23,701 nucleotides of DNA from Euprymna scolopes. Its lineage: Eukaryota; Mollusca; Cephalopoda; Sepiida; Sepiolidae. Position numbers and translations under genes: made by a program. How positions within the stretch are numbered: the first letter of the stretch is position 1; every line of letters starts with the position of its first letter. The notes under the pieces were generated by a model that ran no database searches, was not told the DNA's origin, and was given only the letters and a program-made list of their open reading frames with translations. The DNA lies in contig CM044498.1 in assembly GCA_024364805.1 (NCBI GenBank), forward strand, positions 4,213,202-4,236,902, read 5' to 3'. Of this stretch, positions 1 to 9,340 are shown piece by piece.

Positions 1-435
1 TTCGATTTTCTGAATCGCTGTTTTAGTTTGATGGATGCGGATATTTAGTGTTGATTTGGTCGGATTATTCCGATATCGGCATTTACACGAACATGTTTAC
101 ATTTGTAAAACAGGTGTTGCCGGGCCGGTCGTCCGGGGAAAATTGACCCAACAACTAACAAGGTAGACACAGGCAAAAAGTGAACAGCAAAAAGGTAAAG
201 AAGAAAGACAGACACAGGTTGTTTGGTTAAAGACGAGGGTTCGCCTTTTATTTGTAAAAGAAATGAAAAATCGTATGATCTGGATGCTGGTCGCCTAGAA
301 GGTCGCACGTCACTGGAGGCTAAGGTCTGGAGGTCAGGAACAGGTGCTTCACTGCTCCAGACGTAGCGTTGTTCAAGGTTGCTCGCTGGGTTTGGAACGA
401 TCAGTTGGACGTCTAGGCGGTCCGGACGGTCGGTG

Positions 436-663
436 GACACTGAGAATGAGGTGGTCAGTGTTAAGGAACGGGCGACACTGAGAATGGAGGGGTCAGTGTT
501 AAGGAATGGACGACACCGAGAACAGAGGGGTCAGTGTTAAGGAACGGACGACACCGAGAACGGAGGGATTAGTGTTAAGGAACGGACAACACTGAGAACT
601 GATAGATCAGTGTTTAGGAACGGAAGACACTGAGAACGGAGGGGTCAGTGTTTAGGAACGAAC
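436..663. repeat. 38-bp minisatellite, six copies, hairpin-forming unit
   Basis: Copies start at 436, 474, 512, 550, 588 and 626, an exact 38-bp step throughout. The unit begins GACACTGAGAA and contains TCAGTGTTAAGGAACGG. Within each unit ACACTGA is followed about 11 bases later by its reverse complement TCAGTGT, so each repeat can fold into a 7-bp stem. The copies differ by a few substitutions and have no length changes, which suggests moderate age and replication slippage or unequal exchange. There are no unique spacers, so it is not CRISPR-like. Confidence 0.9.
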
Positions 664-714
664 AATCGGTAGGGCGCCAGGTTCGAGCGAGGTGGCAGGC
701 GAGACTGCAGGAGG

Positions 715-792
715 CACCAAGGGTTGGAAAGGCTGAAGGAATGAGCAGGAAACCACCAAGGGCTGAAAAGCTGCAGGAGTGAGCTGGAGGCG
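715..792. repeat. Two imperfect 39-bp tandem copies
   Basis: CACCAAGGG occurs at 715 and again at 754, each followed by a similar stretch (GGAAAGGCTGAAGG versus GAAAAGCTGCAGG, then ATGAGC versus GTGAGC). The two copies are clearly related but diverged. The unit is different from the 38-bp unit just to the left, although the lengths are similar. Confidence 0.6.
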
Positions 793-1220
793 CTGGAGAC
801 TGGAAGTGAAGTCCGCTGCTGGTGGGTCACAAGAAGCAAGCAGTAGTGAATTACATTTGTGAAAAAAACTTATTAGCCCTGATAAGGGTTGTTTGAACAG
901 CTGCTGAGAACGGCTGCTATCGCCGCTGCTGGAATCCTTCGGTGCTAGTGGATTCGGACGACATGACTAGTAGCGTCAGTCGTTGCTCCCCGGTTACTCT
1001 TCCTTGACTTGACCAAAACGAGCTGTATTCATTTTGCCAGTGTGATATTGGTGAGGTCGGTCCCAATGAAACAAACAAACGACTATAATTAATTCTAGAA
1101 CAAAATTTATGCAATCAAAAGTAGATTGTGGGTTTGTTGATTACATTTAAATTGATTTCGTCTAAAGGGTAAAAAGTCAATCGCCTGTTTTGTTGGTGTT
1201 TTGTTGATATATGTTCATGC

Positions 1221-1309
1221 GTTTCACTCATGTTTAGCCGAACGTTTCACTCGTGTTTGGCGAACGTTTCACTCGTGTTTGCCGAATGTTTCACTCGTGT
1301 TTGTCCGGT
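1221..1309. repeat. 22-23-bp tandem repeat, four copies
   Basis: GTTTCACTCRTGTTT starts at 1221, 1244, 1266 and 1288, giving steps of 23, 22 and 22. The units are joined by GCCGAAC-like linkers. The last copy runs into TGTCCGG and the repeat stops. No coding sense is apparent on either strand. Confidence 0.85.
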
Positions 1310-1375
1310 AAGAGACAGGGCGGGGGCGAAGAAAGAAAGAAGAAAAAAATGGAGGCGGTGATTTTTAAACCGCGA

Positions 1376-2286
1376 CACATGTCTGTGTTTAAATTTGTTT
1401 GGAGATTTCTTTAAGTGCAAGCATAGATGGAGAAGACTGTGTGCCTATATGAATTAAGTTACTTGTACACGCTAGTTCCATGAAATAAGGCTATCAGTCG
1501 TTAACTGTCTGTTTATGAGCTGCTATAATTTTTGTAGTGCTCGCTAGTGTGTCCTATGAATAGCGAAAGAAGTGTAGGTAATTGATGTAGAAAAATCCGA
1601 CTGTATTTATGCAAGTTTTTACCTGTGAATATCTGTGGCGTTATATGAGGCTAGCAATATGTAAATGTCTGGTTCTGAATCATTAATAATCGGTAAATGC
1701 TGTTCGTTTTAAAGTTAGTGTATGTGGAGGGCGATGCCATGTTTGTCAACTCATAAAAGAAATCTGGGAATTCGTTCTATTCTGGAATATGAGAATGTTC
1801 GGTTTCAGTCAATCATATAGGCTGGAACATTGTTGGGGAGAATTTATTTATTTTGATGAGAAAATGTATTATGTTACATCTATGAATGTAATCTTCGATT
1901 TACGGAGGGTGTAATCGCACTATAGTAGAAAAATGCAGAATCATACCCGGTTACAACTGGTAGCAGTGGTAGGACTTAATATACAGGGAGAAAAGTAGGG
2001 TCTCCTTCCTCTTATAATGTTGCGATTGTGATGGTTGTTTGCCACGGATGGAATGTAGCATTTTAATATAACGACTGGACGTGTATGTAACGGCGTTCAA
2101 AAATTACATGAGATGGTGGGTAATAGTTTAGACATAATAAATTTGTATGTGGCATCTGTTAATGCAAAACTATGGTAATTTGGTCCCGAGGGAAATTTCT
2201 GCAATCAAAATATTATATACATGATTAATCTTAGTTAAACTCACTTTTTTGTTCAAATGTATTCAGTAAAGATACATAAATAGGAC
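1376..2286. other. AT-rich non-coding stretch, nothing recognised
   Basis: I see no open frame of note, no repeat family and no RNA gene here on either strand. Confidence 0.5.
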
Positions 2287-2366
2287 AAAAGATACATCAA
2301 TAGATTAAACAACTCTAGTTAACATCAGAAAACTAGAGTTCTTTAATCTATTTTAGCACATCTTTT
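2287..2366. repeat. 80-bp imperfect palindrome (hairpin)
   Basis: The left arm (AAAAGAT, then AATAGATTAAA, then CTCTAGTT) is matched by the right arm read backwards (AACTAGAG, then TTTAATCTATT, then ATCTTTT). The loop is about 9 bases around 2321-2329, with a few mismatched bases inside the arms. This is the shape of a small foldback or MITE-like element. A matching family cannot be confirmed from one copy. Confidence 0.7.
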
Positions 2367-2840
2367 CCCAGCACAATATGTTTTTGAATGTTGAAATCTA
2401 ACCTTTTGACTCTATTAATTAGTGTCTGTTAAATTATTATTAAGTTACCGCTATTTGCATTCAAATTCTATAATGTAGGATATAATTATTGAGATTCTAG
2501 TTGATTTGTTTTATTTCTGATTGGGTCTCAATGCCTGTGAAGCTGAAGCTGAACGTTGGGTTAGAAAATAAAATCTAAATGAAATGCCAAAATGGTTTTA
2601 GAATTTTAAAAGTTGTGAATTATTGAAAGCAATCAAAACGAAGCTAAGATCATAAGCAATAAAATAAAGGAAATGTTTTAATCTATGAAAAGGATTTCAA
2701 ATATAAGTGTCTCAGGTTTATTTTTATATATTCTAATATTTACATTTGAATAATATTTTTATTTCATATCAGTCAAGTTTCTTTTGAGGGAAGAGTAATG
2801 AGTTTGTTTTAATCACCATCTCCACTGTTGACAAGTTGAA

Positions 2841-3086
2841 TTAACTTTTATAAATGATAGTTCCATGCAGAAATAAAAGTTCTACATCCGAGAAAGTATT
2901 CATTTCTATTCTATTCTCACATTTACCATCTTGAGAGAAGAATTGAAAACAACTGAAAACAACTTTATTTCTATAATTGAAACCGACAGTTGATATTAAG
3001 CCATAAGCCTGGTCTTGACACACAGGAGACGAGATACAAGTATTACTGCTTTGACATATTGAACTAAGATGATTATTACAATCCTG
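2841..3086 (-). other. Candidate cysteine-rich terminal exon (speculative)
   Basis: The minus strand is open from about 3086 to a TAA at 2841-2843, roughly 81 codons. Near the start the frame shows a run of regularly spaced cysteines (CNNHLSSIC, then QSSNTC, then ISSPVC), followed by YGLISTVGF, further cysteines in FSCFQF and GKCEN, and a hydrophilic end. That spacing resembles small secreted cysteine-rich or EGF-like modules. The frame is closed upstream by a stop immediately before GAT TGT. An AACAG junction there could serve as a splice acceptor, but its pyrimidine tract is poor. I cannot assign a family. A chance open frame is quite possible, because open frames of this length do occur by accident. 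Confidence 0.18.
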
Positions 3087-3200
3087 TTATTTGCAGCCAT
3101 CACAATCCTCCTGTGATCCACACAATTGTCTTTTAAGTTTTTACCTCAACTTAGAACATATATTTAAAAGTTCCTGCTCTTTTATTTGCAATTAAAATGA

Positions 3201-3325
3201 ATGAGAAAATCTGATCGAAATTATTATTTGCAAAGATAAAAATAACATTCTCATAGTATATTTAATATACTATGATAATGTTATTTTTATCTTTGCAAAT
3301 AATAATTTCAATTAGATTTTCTCAT
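3201..3325. repeat. 125-bp near-perfect palindrome with 62-base arms
   Basis: The left arm starts ATGAGAAAATCTGATCGAAA and the right arm ends AATTAGATTTTCTCAT. They meet around 3262-3263 in CATAGTATATT/AATATACTATG with almost no loop. By eye only about four or five positions fail to pair over 62. Both arms contain TTATTATTTGCAAAGA and its reverse complement. Such a structure can extrude as a cruciform or, if transcribed, fold into one long hairpin RNA. It could be a small foldback element or a recent inverted duplication. Confidence 0.9.
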
Positions 3326-3502
3326 AATGGCTATATGATTTATTCACTGCTCATACGCAATCGAGGCCAACTTCATTATTGTTAATGCAAAAGTATTGTA
3401 GGTGTATCAACTAGTTAATTAAACTGATTAAATTTAAAGAAAAATATTGGCCGTGAAAATGTTTCTCTTGTGAGCTACGTCTGCCTGTGGGCTTAGTTTC
3501 AG

Positions 3503-3736
3503 ACCTCTGATCTAAAGTGTGATACAGGCAAGTACAAAAATGACAGAGGTTCACTTAGCAATGTTTTCACACTTTTGGGAACATTACTGATCCTGATCTT
3601 TCAGCTTTTGTGCTATGATGATATACTGCCTGACAATAACAATGATCTGGAGCTTGGACTGATTTTTATAACCTATAATAAACTCATGGTAGAAATGGCA
3701 AAGCTCAGGACATACTGTTCTAAGAGAAACTATTAA
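3503..3736 (+). other. Candidate 77-codon terminal exon (speculative)
   Basis: After GCTTAGTTTCAG at 3491-3502, which resembles a splice acceptor, a frame runs open for 77 codons to TAA at 3734-3736. It shows TSDLKCDTGKYKNDRG, then a hydrophobic segment (VFTLLGTLLILIFQLLCY), then an acidic DNNNDLELGL and a basic end. The segment is less AT-rich than its surroundings. I do not recognise the protein. A competing reading is that GTTTCAGACCTCTG is the outer end of a decayed hAT-type DNA transposon (hAT ends often read like CAGAGGTCT and CAGACCTCTG), in which case the acceptor is fortuitous. Confidence 0.17.
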
Positions 3737-6696
3737 ACTCTCAAATTACAATTCAATTTGTGTAAATAATGAGTGTTATGGCATTCTATGATGCAAAATT
3801 TTCCAATTTGCTGTTTTTGTTGATTTTAATTTGCTAATTTGATATCCAAAATGATTATTTCTTGTGAGGGGTTTTATTTAATTATTTCTTTTGAATAAGG
3901 AAAACATTATCATTTTGCTTTATTTCACTTGATGACTCTAAATTAGACGATGAATTAAAAAAGTAAATAATTTAAAAAAACATTTCACTCTTCATCTTTC
4001 TTCATACATACAATCAATGGTAATTTACAAACTTGATAAAAATGCTAGATACACTTGTTAATAATGATCACCACTAACAATTTATGTTCTTAAACCTTTT
4101 GGCCAGCATCATATATATTGTGGCAAAATTTGTTTATTTTTATCTACTTTAAGTAAGTCTTGATATAAGAAGTTCCTACTAATTCATAGGAATAATAATA
4201 AATCAAGACGTATACGAAATATTGAATAAACAGTTGAATGTAAATCTAACCTATAGGAATTTTGCGACTTTTTAATATTAAAATAATAACATTTTCACTG
4301 GAATAATTACTTTCAAACTTGATTTTGCTAGAAAATTTTCTGTAAATATTTAATGACCGGAAATTTATTTCTATTAAAATTATAAATATGTACAGTTCTT
4401 GCATAAATGCTTGTTCAATATCCAATATTAATTTATCATTTTAACAGTAACACAAAGTAAGAACAAACAACTAACAAAAAGCTGTAACAAATAACTGTAA
4501 AAAAATGTAAAGATGAATTAAAAACATCAGAAATATGTGACTGTAATAAGGCAGCTGCATGTAACAAGCAATGGAAAAAAGAAACAGTAATGAGTAATAA
4601 TGGACAAGATTTTAAAAGAATTTTATATTATATAATAGAAAAACAACAAATCTCTGATATAGATGATAAACAAGATAAAATAAATGGTATTTTATCGCAA
4701 TGGCTACACTTCAAAATTTTCTCGTGTTATTTTTAGGACATTGACATATTTGTGAAAAGAAAGATTTTAATGTTAAACTGGACTAAGTTTACTTGATAAA
4801 ATAAAGCTGTAATTCTTAATGTTTTAGATATGTTTTAGTGCATTCTTCTATTTCAATAACCTTACAAGACGTGCGATTTAACTAAAATTCTGGTAGAAAA
4901 TGAATTTTATTTTAATGTTCTAATGTATTGTATATGTTGTTAAACTAATCAATCTACCGTTTACTTTGGATATTGTGTTCACTCTAAGCTCATCCTTTAT
5001 CAATCATCCTGGACAAGCAATTGTAATTGGAGAACGCTACACTTTAAAGTATTCTTGAAATCTGTAACGAAAAAGGTTTGATGATGGCAATCAGTTGGAA
5101 GGAATGTTAAATCAGATTTGCTATCTCATGCACTCAGTGGATTTCTGTGAATAGCATTCTGTTTGCAAATCATTTCGAACCAGAAATGTTACTGCAATAA
5201 CCGTTGTGTGAACAATGATGAAAGATATGTTACATTTTTGGAAAATAATTAAAAAGGGATTAAGAAAAAACATTTTTTTTTCATAAAAATTAAATTCATT
5301 TACATTCAAACAACTAAATACTTGCATCAATTTCTTCTCCAACATTGTTTAGTGGAATGTGCTTTTCAGTCTGATTGAAGAGAAAAGGAAAATCTGCTAC
5401 CCTCTCTAAGGAGTGTTCTTGAAACCTCCAGATGTATTGCCTATTTCTCATTTCATTTACTCATTCACCTGTACAGTAGTGATCAGCCAGAGAAAAAGAT
5501 GGATGGACACAATCTTTTTATTGTGGTTATTGATAAAAACAACTCTCTTCACAATTACCAAAACCGTGAACGATTTGGTATCAGCTTCCCAAAAATTTCT
5601 TGAAATTATGTTGTGCTAAAATAGCATATCTGTAAAGGGGTGTATACTAGCATGTTATCATTGTCATAATAATAAGCAAGAAATGAATTGCAAACGTATA
5701 AAGAAAGCAGATAATGTAAAACGCCTACTTACAATAAGGAAATGTCTGCTTTAATGATAAAGAAGCCGTTATAAAAGCCCACTTAATAAAACAAAAGCAT
5801 TGTGCACTGACCAGAAAAGCTTTTGAACGGAAACAAAAAGAGAGCATTCTTAAATGTGATTCGAAACAGCAGAACAAAAAACAGGTTTAAAATATTATTT
5901 AAAAAGCAGCGAACAATAAATGTTTATCATATATTTACATTGAAAACCAAATGTTCCAAAACAAAAGACAACATGAAAGATAAAAGAAAAGATTTATGCA
6001 TAATATTTGAATAAGAGAATAAATTGAAAATTGTGGAAAAAGAAAATGATATTCTTAGCAGAAATAATAGTGCAGATGCAGTTGAGAGAGTTAAGAGCAT
6101 TGTATCTGTATTGCATGCGGGGGAGGGGAGGCCAAATCAGAGGAAAAAAACCTCTTTATTGAACAGTGTACATTAGAGAGAAAATCAGCAAACCTATAAT
6201 GAAGCAAAGGAGAATCGTTGTTTAGAATAACAATAACATTCAAATAGAAAAATCAAGAAGAAAATCTGTTTTGTAAAAACATGATAAAAGCAACAAATTT
6301 ATTTTTTGTTTTAAACAGATGAAAACTAAACTGAAATCAACATGAAAACATGTTAGTAACTACAAATTTGGAATCTTACCGATTGCATTGCTTGAAAATA
6401 AAAATGCAAATGAAATACGGCATTCAGAATCCAAATGTGACCTTTTATTCGAAACAGTGAGAGTCAGTGTTACATGATATCCGACTTATCCAAAATTAAA
6501 TGAACCACATTCCTGGTGATAACGTCTGTTGTACATTTATGCAGAATTATTTTATGAGAATGAAATATGTATAAATTTGAAATTAACCCTGAAAATAAAT
6601 TGAGAGAAGCTAATTTGATTAAAATTATTTGAAGAAAAAAATAAGTAAATAATGCTAGTAAATCTCTTTGCTACATTACTGTAAGACCACATACAC
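3737..6696. other. AT-rich non-coding stretch with one small dyad
   Basis: No gene or known element is seen across this stretch. Short open frames (for example 5413-5619 and 5823-6014 on plus) have lysine- and asparagine-rich, low-complexity composition typical of AT-rich chance frames. One compact dyad at 4157-4209 is listed separately, and a G-rich GGGGGAGGGGAGG patch occurs near 6119-6131. Confidence 0.5.
4157..4209. repeat. Two-step stem: GTCTTGAT and TTCCTA with matching arms
   Basis: GTCTTGAT at 4157 pairs with ATCAAGAC ending at 4209. Inside it TTCCTA pairs with TAGGAA around the loop CTAATTCA. The two stems are separated by unpaired A/T-rich bulges of 8 and 9 bases. It may be a foldback remnant or chance in AT-rich DNA. 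Confidence 0.4.
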
Positions 6697-6935
6697 ATTA
6701 TCATAATCAGCATTATCGCCATCAGCATCACCATTATCATCATCAGATTTATCATAATAACCATTATCAGTATCATAATCATCTTAACCATAATAATAAT
6801 CATCATCAGCAGCAGCATTATCATAATCATCATTAGCAGCAACAGCAGCAGCATAATCATCATCATCACCATTATCATATTCATCATTATCTACATTACC
6901 AATAGCAGCATTATCATCTTTAGCATCATTATCAC
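6697..6935. repeat. Degenerate trinucleotide microsatellite (ATC/ATT/AGC)
   Basis: Nearly every triplet over about 240 bases is ATC, ATT, AGC, ACC or ATA in a single register, with stretches such as ATCATCATCACC and AGCAGCAGC. The phase is largely kept despite many substitutions, so this is an old ATC repeat. It produces artificial open frames on the minus strand rich in methionine/isoleucine or aspartate/alanine/tyrosine, which I do not treat as genes. Confidence 0.9.
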
Positions 6936-7509
6936 ATTTCTTCCAATAACAATATGTAGGTAAAAAGATATCGTTTTTCAATATGCAAGAATAATTTCTT
7001 AATAGATATGGATACAGTTTATAAATTTCCGAATGAAAGCAAAATAAAATGGAATTAATTGTGACAAAACAGGTCAGGTGTATGTCTAAATGATTAATTT
7101 CTTCACATTTTCCAAATAAGAAATCGTTTTATTCAATACACAAAAGCAAGTAAAAATACAGGTTATATTATAATATAAATTTCAATATTTCGAGTGGTCT
7201 TCTACTCTTTATCAAAAATATGGTATTTAATAAAAATTGATTCATGAAAAACTGAACATTTTTCAAAGTACAAGAAACAAAAGTAAATTCTACATATTTA
7301 AAAACTTCCTTATTTAAGTTCAATGAAATAGAGACATTTTTTTATATTTGTTGCAAACTGAGAAGGATTAAATTTTTGAATGGAAATTTTTGGCTAAAGG
7401 AATCATTTAACTCTCACAATATTCATGATAAATGAACGTGCATAAATTCGTTTTACAAAAATACAATCGTTTTCTTTGCTATTCCACTAAAGTAGAAATA
7501 TCACAACGT
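6936..7509. other. AT-rich non-coding stretch, nothing recognised
   Basis: No open frame, repeat family or RNA gene is evident up to the start of the mariner remnant. Confidence 0.5.
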
Positions 7510-7768
7510 ACACGTGCGTCCAAAAAGTCACTGAAGGATTTTGAAATTAAATAGGTTCTTTATTTTTGATATGTTTCTATAATTTTAACAAAATCTTACT
7601 AAGGTATTTAAAAATGTTTTTAAACAAAATGCAAAATTCAAACAATCTTTATTCATGAAAAATAATGTCTTTTAAATGTTGCAATTTTCAGCTTCGCATA
7701 TCTTTCCAAAATATTATCCATGACAGATTGCATAATTTCTGGATTTCGTTCTGTGTGCTGGCAGACCT
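7510..7768 (-). mobile_element. Tc1/mariner 3' half, left arm (transposase C-terminus and TIR)
   Basis: Read on minus, the end of a transposase is visible: VCQHTERNPEIMQSVMDN, then ILERYAKLKIATFKRHYF and a stop near 7660. The pattern in which such transposases end (N-x-x-x-M/L-Q-x-V-M-D-N-x-L) is typical of the superfamily. It is followed by a 3' untranslated stretch and an outer end at about 7516-7540 reading GTCCAAAAAGTCACTGAAGG. The same outer end appears inverted at 18710-18730. The catalytic DDE/D part is absent, so this is a non-autonomous or decayed fragment. It meets its partner arm head to head near 7768. Confidence 0.75.
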
Positions 7769-8017
7769 TGTAAAGTAAGACCCCCAACCCTGCAAGAATT
7801 GAAGGAAAACATCAGGAAGGAAATAAGGGAGTTAAATCGTTATACAGAGATTCTGCAATCTATCATAAATAATTTTTTTGGAAAATATGCGAAGCTGAAA
7901 ATTGGCAACATGTAAAAGACATTATCTTTCATGAATAAAGATTGTTTGAATTTTGCATTTTGTTTACAAATTTCCCAGTGTCTTAGTCAAATTTTGTTAA
8001 AATTATAGAAAGATATC
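7769..8017 (+). mobile_element. Tc1/mariner 3' half, right arm (first segment)
   Basis: On plus the frame reads RPPTLQELKENIRKEIREL, then ILQSIINNFFGKYAKLKIGN and a stop near 7914, the same transposase C-terminus as the left arm but carrying about 25 extra N-terminal residues. The downstream untranslated sequence (TTTCATGAATAAAGATTG, TTTTGTTAAAATTATAGAAA) matches the left arm in reverse orientation. The arm stops abruptly at AGATATC where the Gypsy LTR begins, and it resumes at 18674 on the far side of that element. Confidence 0.75.
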
Positions 8018-8262
8018 TGTTGTAGACCCGTGCTAGGAGTTACAAATGAAAGAAACTACAAGTAGTGTAAAGTGTATAAAATGTAATATGTATTTATCAT
8101 AAAGAATACAGGAACCACTAAAGTGATATGAGAGGAATGTGTCCGTAGCATGCGGTTAAACATGGTACAAATGTCTCCATGTAATCTCTGAAACCAGAGG
8201 TATTCATAGGACTAGTTGATTCCATTTAGTTCTTAAATAGAGGTAATTTTTACCCCACAACA
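8018..8262 (-). repeat. 3' LTR of Gypsy element A
   Basis: This 245-bp repeat starts TGTTGTAGACCCGTG on plus and ends TACCCCACAACA. Read in element orientation it starts TGTTGTGGGG and ends CTACAACA, the usual TG...CA ends. It aligns with 18449-18673 along its whole length, sharing GTAGCATGCGGTTAAACATG, with two gaps that account for the 20-bp length difference. Confidence 0.95.
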
Positions 8263-8279
8263 CCCGCCTCTCGAGCTTT
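8263..8279 (-). promoter_or_regulatory. Polypurine tract of Gypsy element A
   Basis: Just inside the 3' LTR the minus strand reads AAAGCTCGAGAGGCGGG, ending directly at the LTR's TGTTG. A purine-rich stretch touching the 3' LTR is where plus-strand DNA synthesis is primed in this family. Confidence 0.7.
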
Positions 8280-9340
8280 TCATTCCCCTGGGATGATCGT
8301 ATAGCTCTTTTTCCTGGGGTTGATTTCTATCGGGTCGGTCATTTTTCCTTTTCCTGGAGGATCGGCGTTGTCTGGCTGCTTGTGGTTTTACCAAGTCGAA
8401 CGTGTCATATATCTGGTCCATTACCTCTTCTTGTTCAGCAGAAGGTTGTCTTTTGTCATCTGTGATACGTTTCCAAATTTGGTTTAAATGTTTCTTGTGA
8501 GTAAATCTTGGACCTTCAATAATGTAAACCATCCGCCCGATCCTTTTCTGGACCTTTCCTAGTTCCCACATCGTGCTATTATTTTTGTGACACTTGGAAA
8601 AATACCTTTTCACCAGGTAAATACCTCTTTTTAGGAACTATAGTATTTGGCGGTTTCACCTGTTTTGGTAAAGTTTCTCAAAGACCGGCCTATTTTTCCT
8701 CTCATTAACTCTGCCGACAACACCTTCAATGGAGTCCTTTCATTTAGCGTAATTGATAAACTTGTAAAAGCTGTTGTAACGCCTTTTCTGAGGGCGTTCC
8801 TTTAGCCTTCTTCAGGGCTCTTTTCAACGTGTCTAGAAACCTCTCTGCCTGACTGTTTGATCAGGAATGATAGGTTGGCTTCGTTATATGGTTAACCTGG
8901 AAATCTTTGCAGAAAAAAAATCTGCTGCAGTGAATTGTGTGCCATTGTTTGACACTAGACAATCAACCATACCAAACCTAGCGAACAATTCATGAAAAGC
9001 ACTGATTGTAAAATCCATTGTTGGACTTTTACATCGAAATACCTCAGGCCATTTTGAAAAACTGTCTACCACTATTAAATAATAGTTTCCATCCAGTGGG
9101 CCTGCGTAATCTACGTGTATCCTTTGCCATACGAGGTCCGCTTTAGACTGCGGGCTAAATTGTATTGGGGGCGCTTTTGCAGCCAATGTGCATCCCTTAC
9201 ACGATTTTACCGTGCCATTTATTTCAGTGTCCAGTAAATGTAGGACCTCATGAAGCTCTTCATTTGCGTAACCCCAGGATGCCCCATATGGAAATCCTTT
9301 AGGATTTTCTTTTGTAGTGTAGCTGGGATTACTACTCTCT
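8275..9340 (-). pseudogene. pol: Gypsy A integrase region (fossil)
   Basis: In element order this holds an H2C2-type zinc-binding region at about 9340-9190 (HMGHPGV-like residues, then two cysteines in KSCKGC). Next is the catalytic core from about 9186, with HVDYAGPLDG and VVDSFSKWPEV around the first acidic residue and an NNGTQFTAADF region around the second. A C-terminal part at about 8640-8275 carries GRMVYIIEGPRFTHKKHLNQ, similar to the GPY/F-type module of Gypsy integrases, and a basic tail. Integrase joins the element's DNA copy to the host chromosome. The region is a fossil with several breaks and no continuous product. Confidence 0.88.

Larger units (their letters stand above)
1..1375. 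other. GC-richer block of unknown origin, with tandem repeats
   Basis: This block is visibly richer in G and C than the AT-rich DNA that follows. It contains the 38-bp, 39-bp and 22-23-bp tandem repeats listed separately. A minus-strand reading frame at 45-440 (131 codons) is open, but its composition does not look like a conserved protein and I recognise no domain. On the minus strand an A/T-rich ACAAATAAAAGG box near 245 could be a TATA-like element, so part of the block could be an LTR or an untranslated leader of an unrecognised element. A host promoter or 5' untranslated region is equally possible. The block is cut by the window edge at base 1, so its true left border is unknown. Confidence 0.35.

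Noticed and set aside
45-440. 131-codon minus-strand frame
   Set aside because: No domain, repeat-derived flanks and mixed composition. Kept only as a remark in the unknown block.
436-663. CRISPR-like appearance of regular dyad repeats
   Set aside because: The units are contiguous with no unique spacers, and the context is eukaryotic.
3070-3114. Short plus frame MIITILLFAAITILL resembling a signal peptide
   Set aside because: It is 15 codons long and ends at once. Such hydrophobic runs are common by chance in AT-rich DNA.
6119-6131. G-rich patch as a possible G-quadruplex
   Set aside because: There are too few separated G runs for a four-tract quadruplex.
6552-6981. Two minus-strand frames rich in Met/Ile or Asp/Ala/Tyr
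   Set aside because: They are produced by reading the ATC/AGC microsatellite and have no independent coding evidence.
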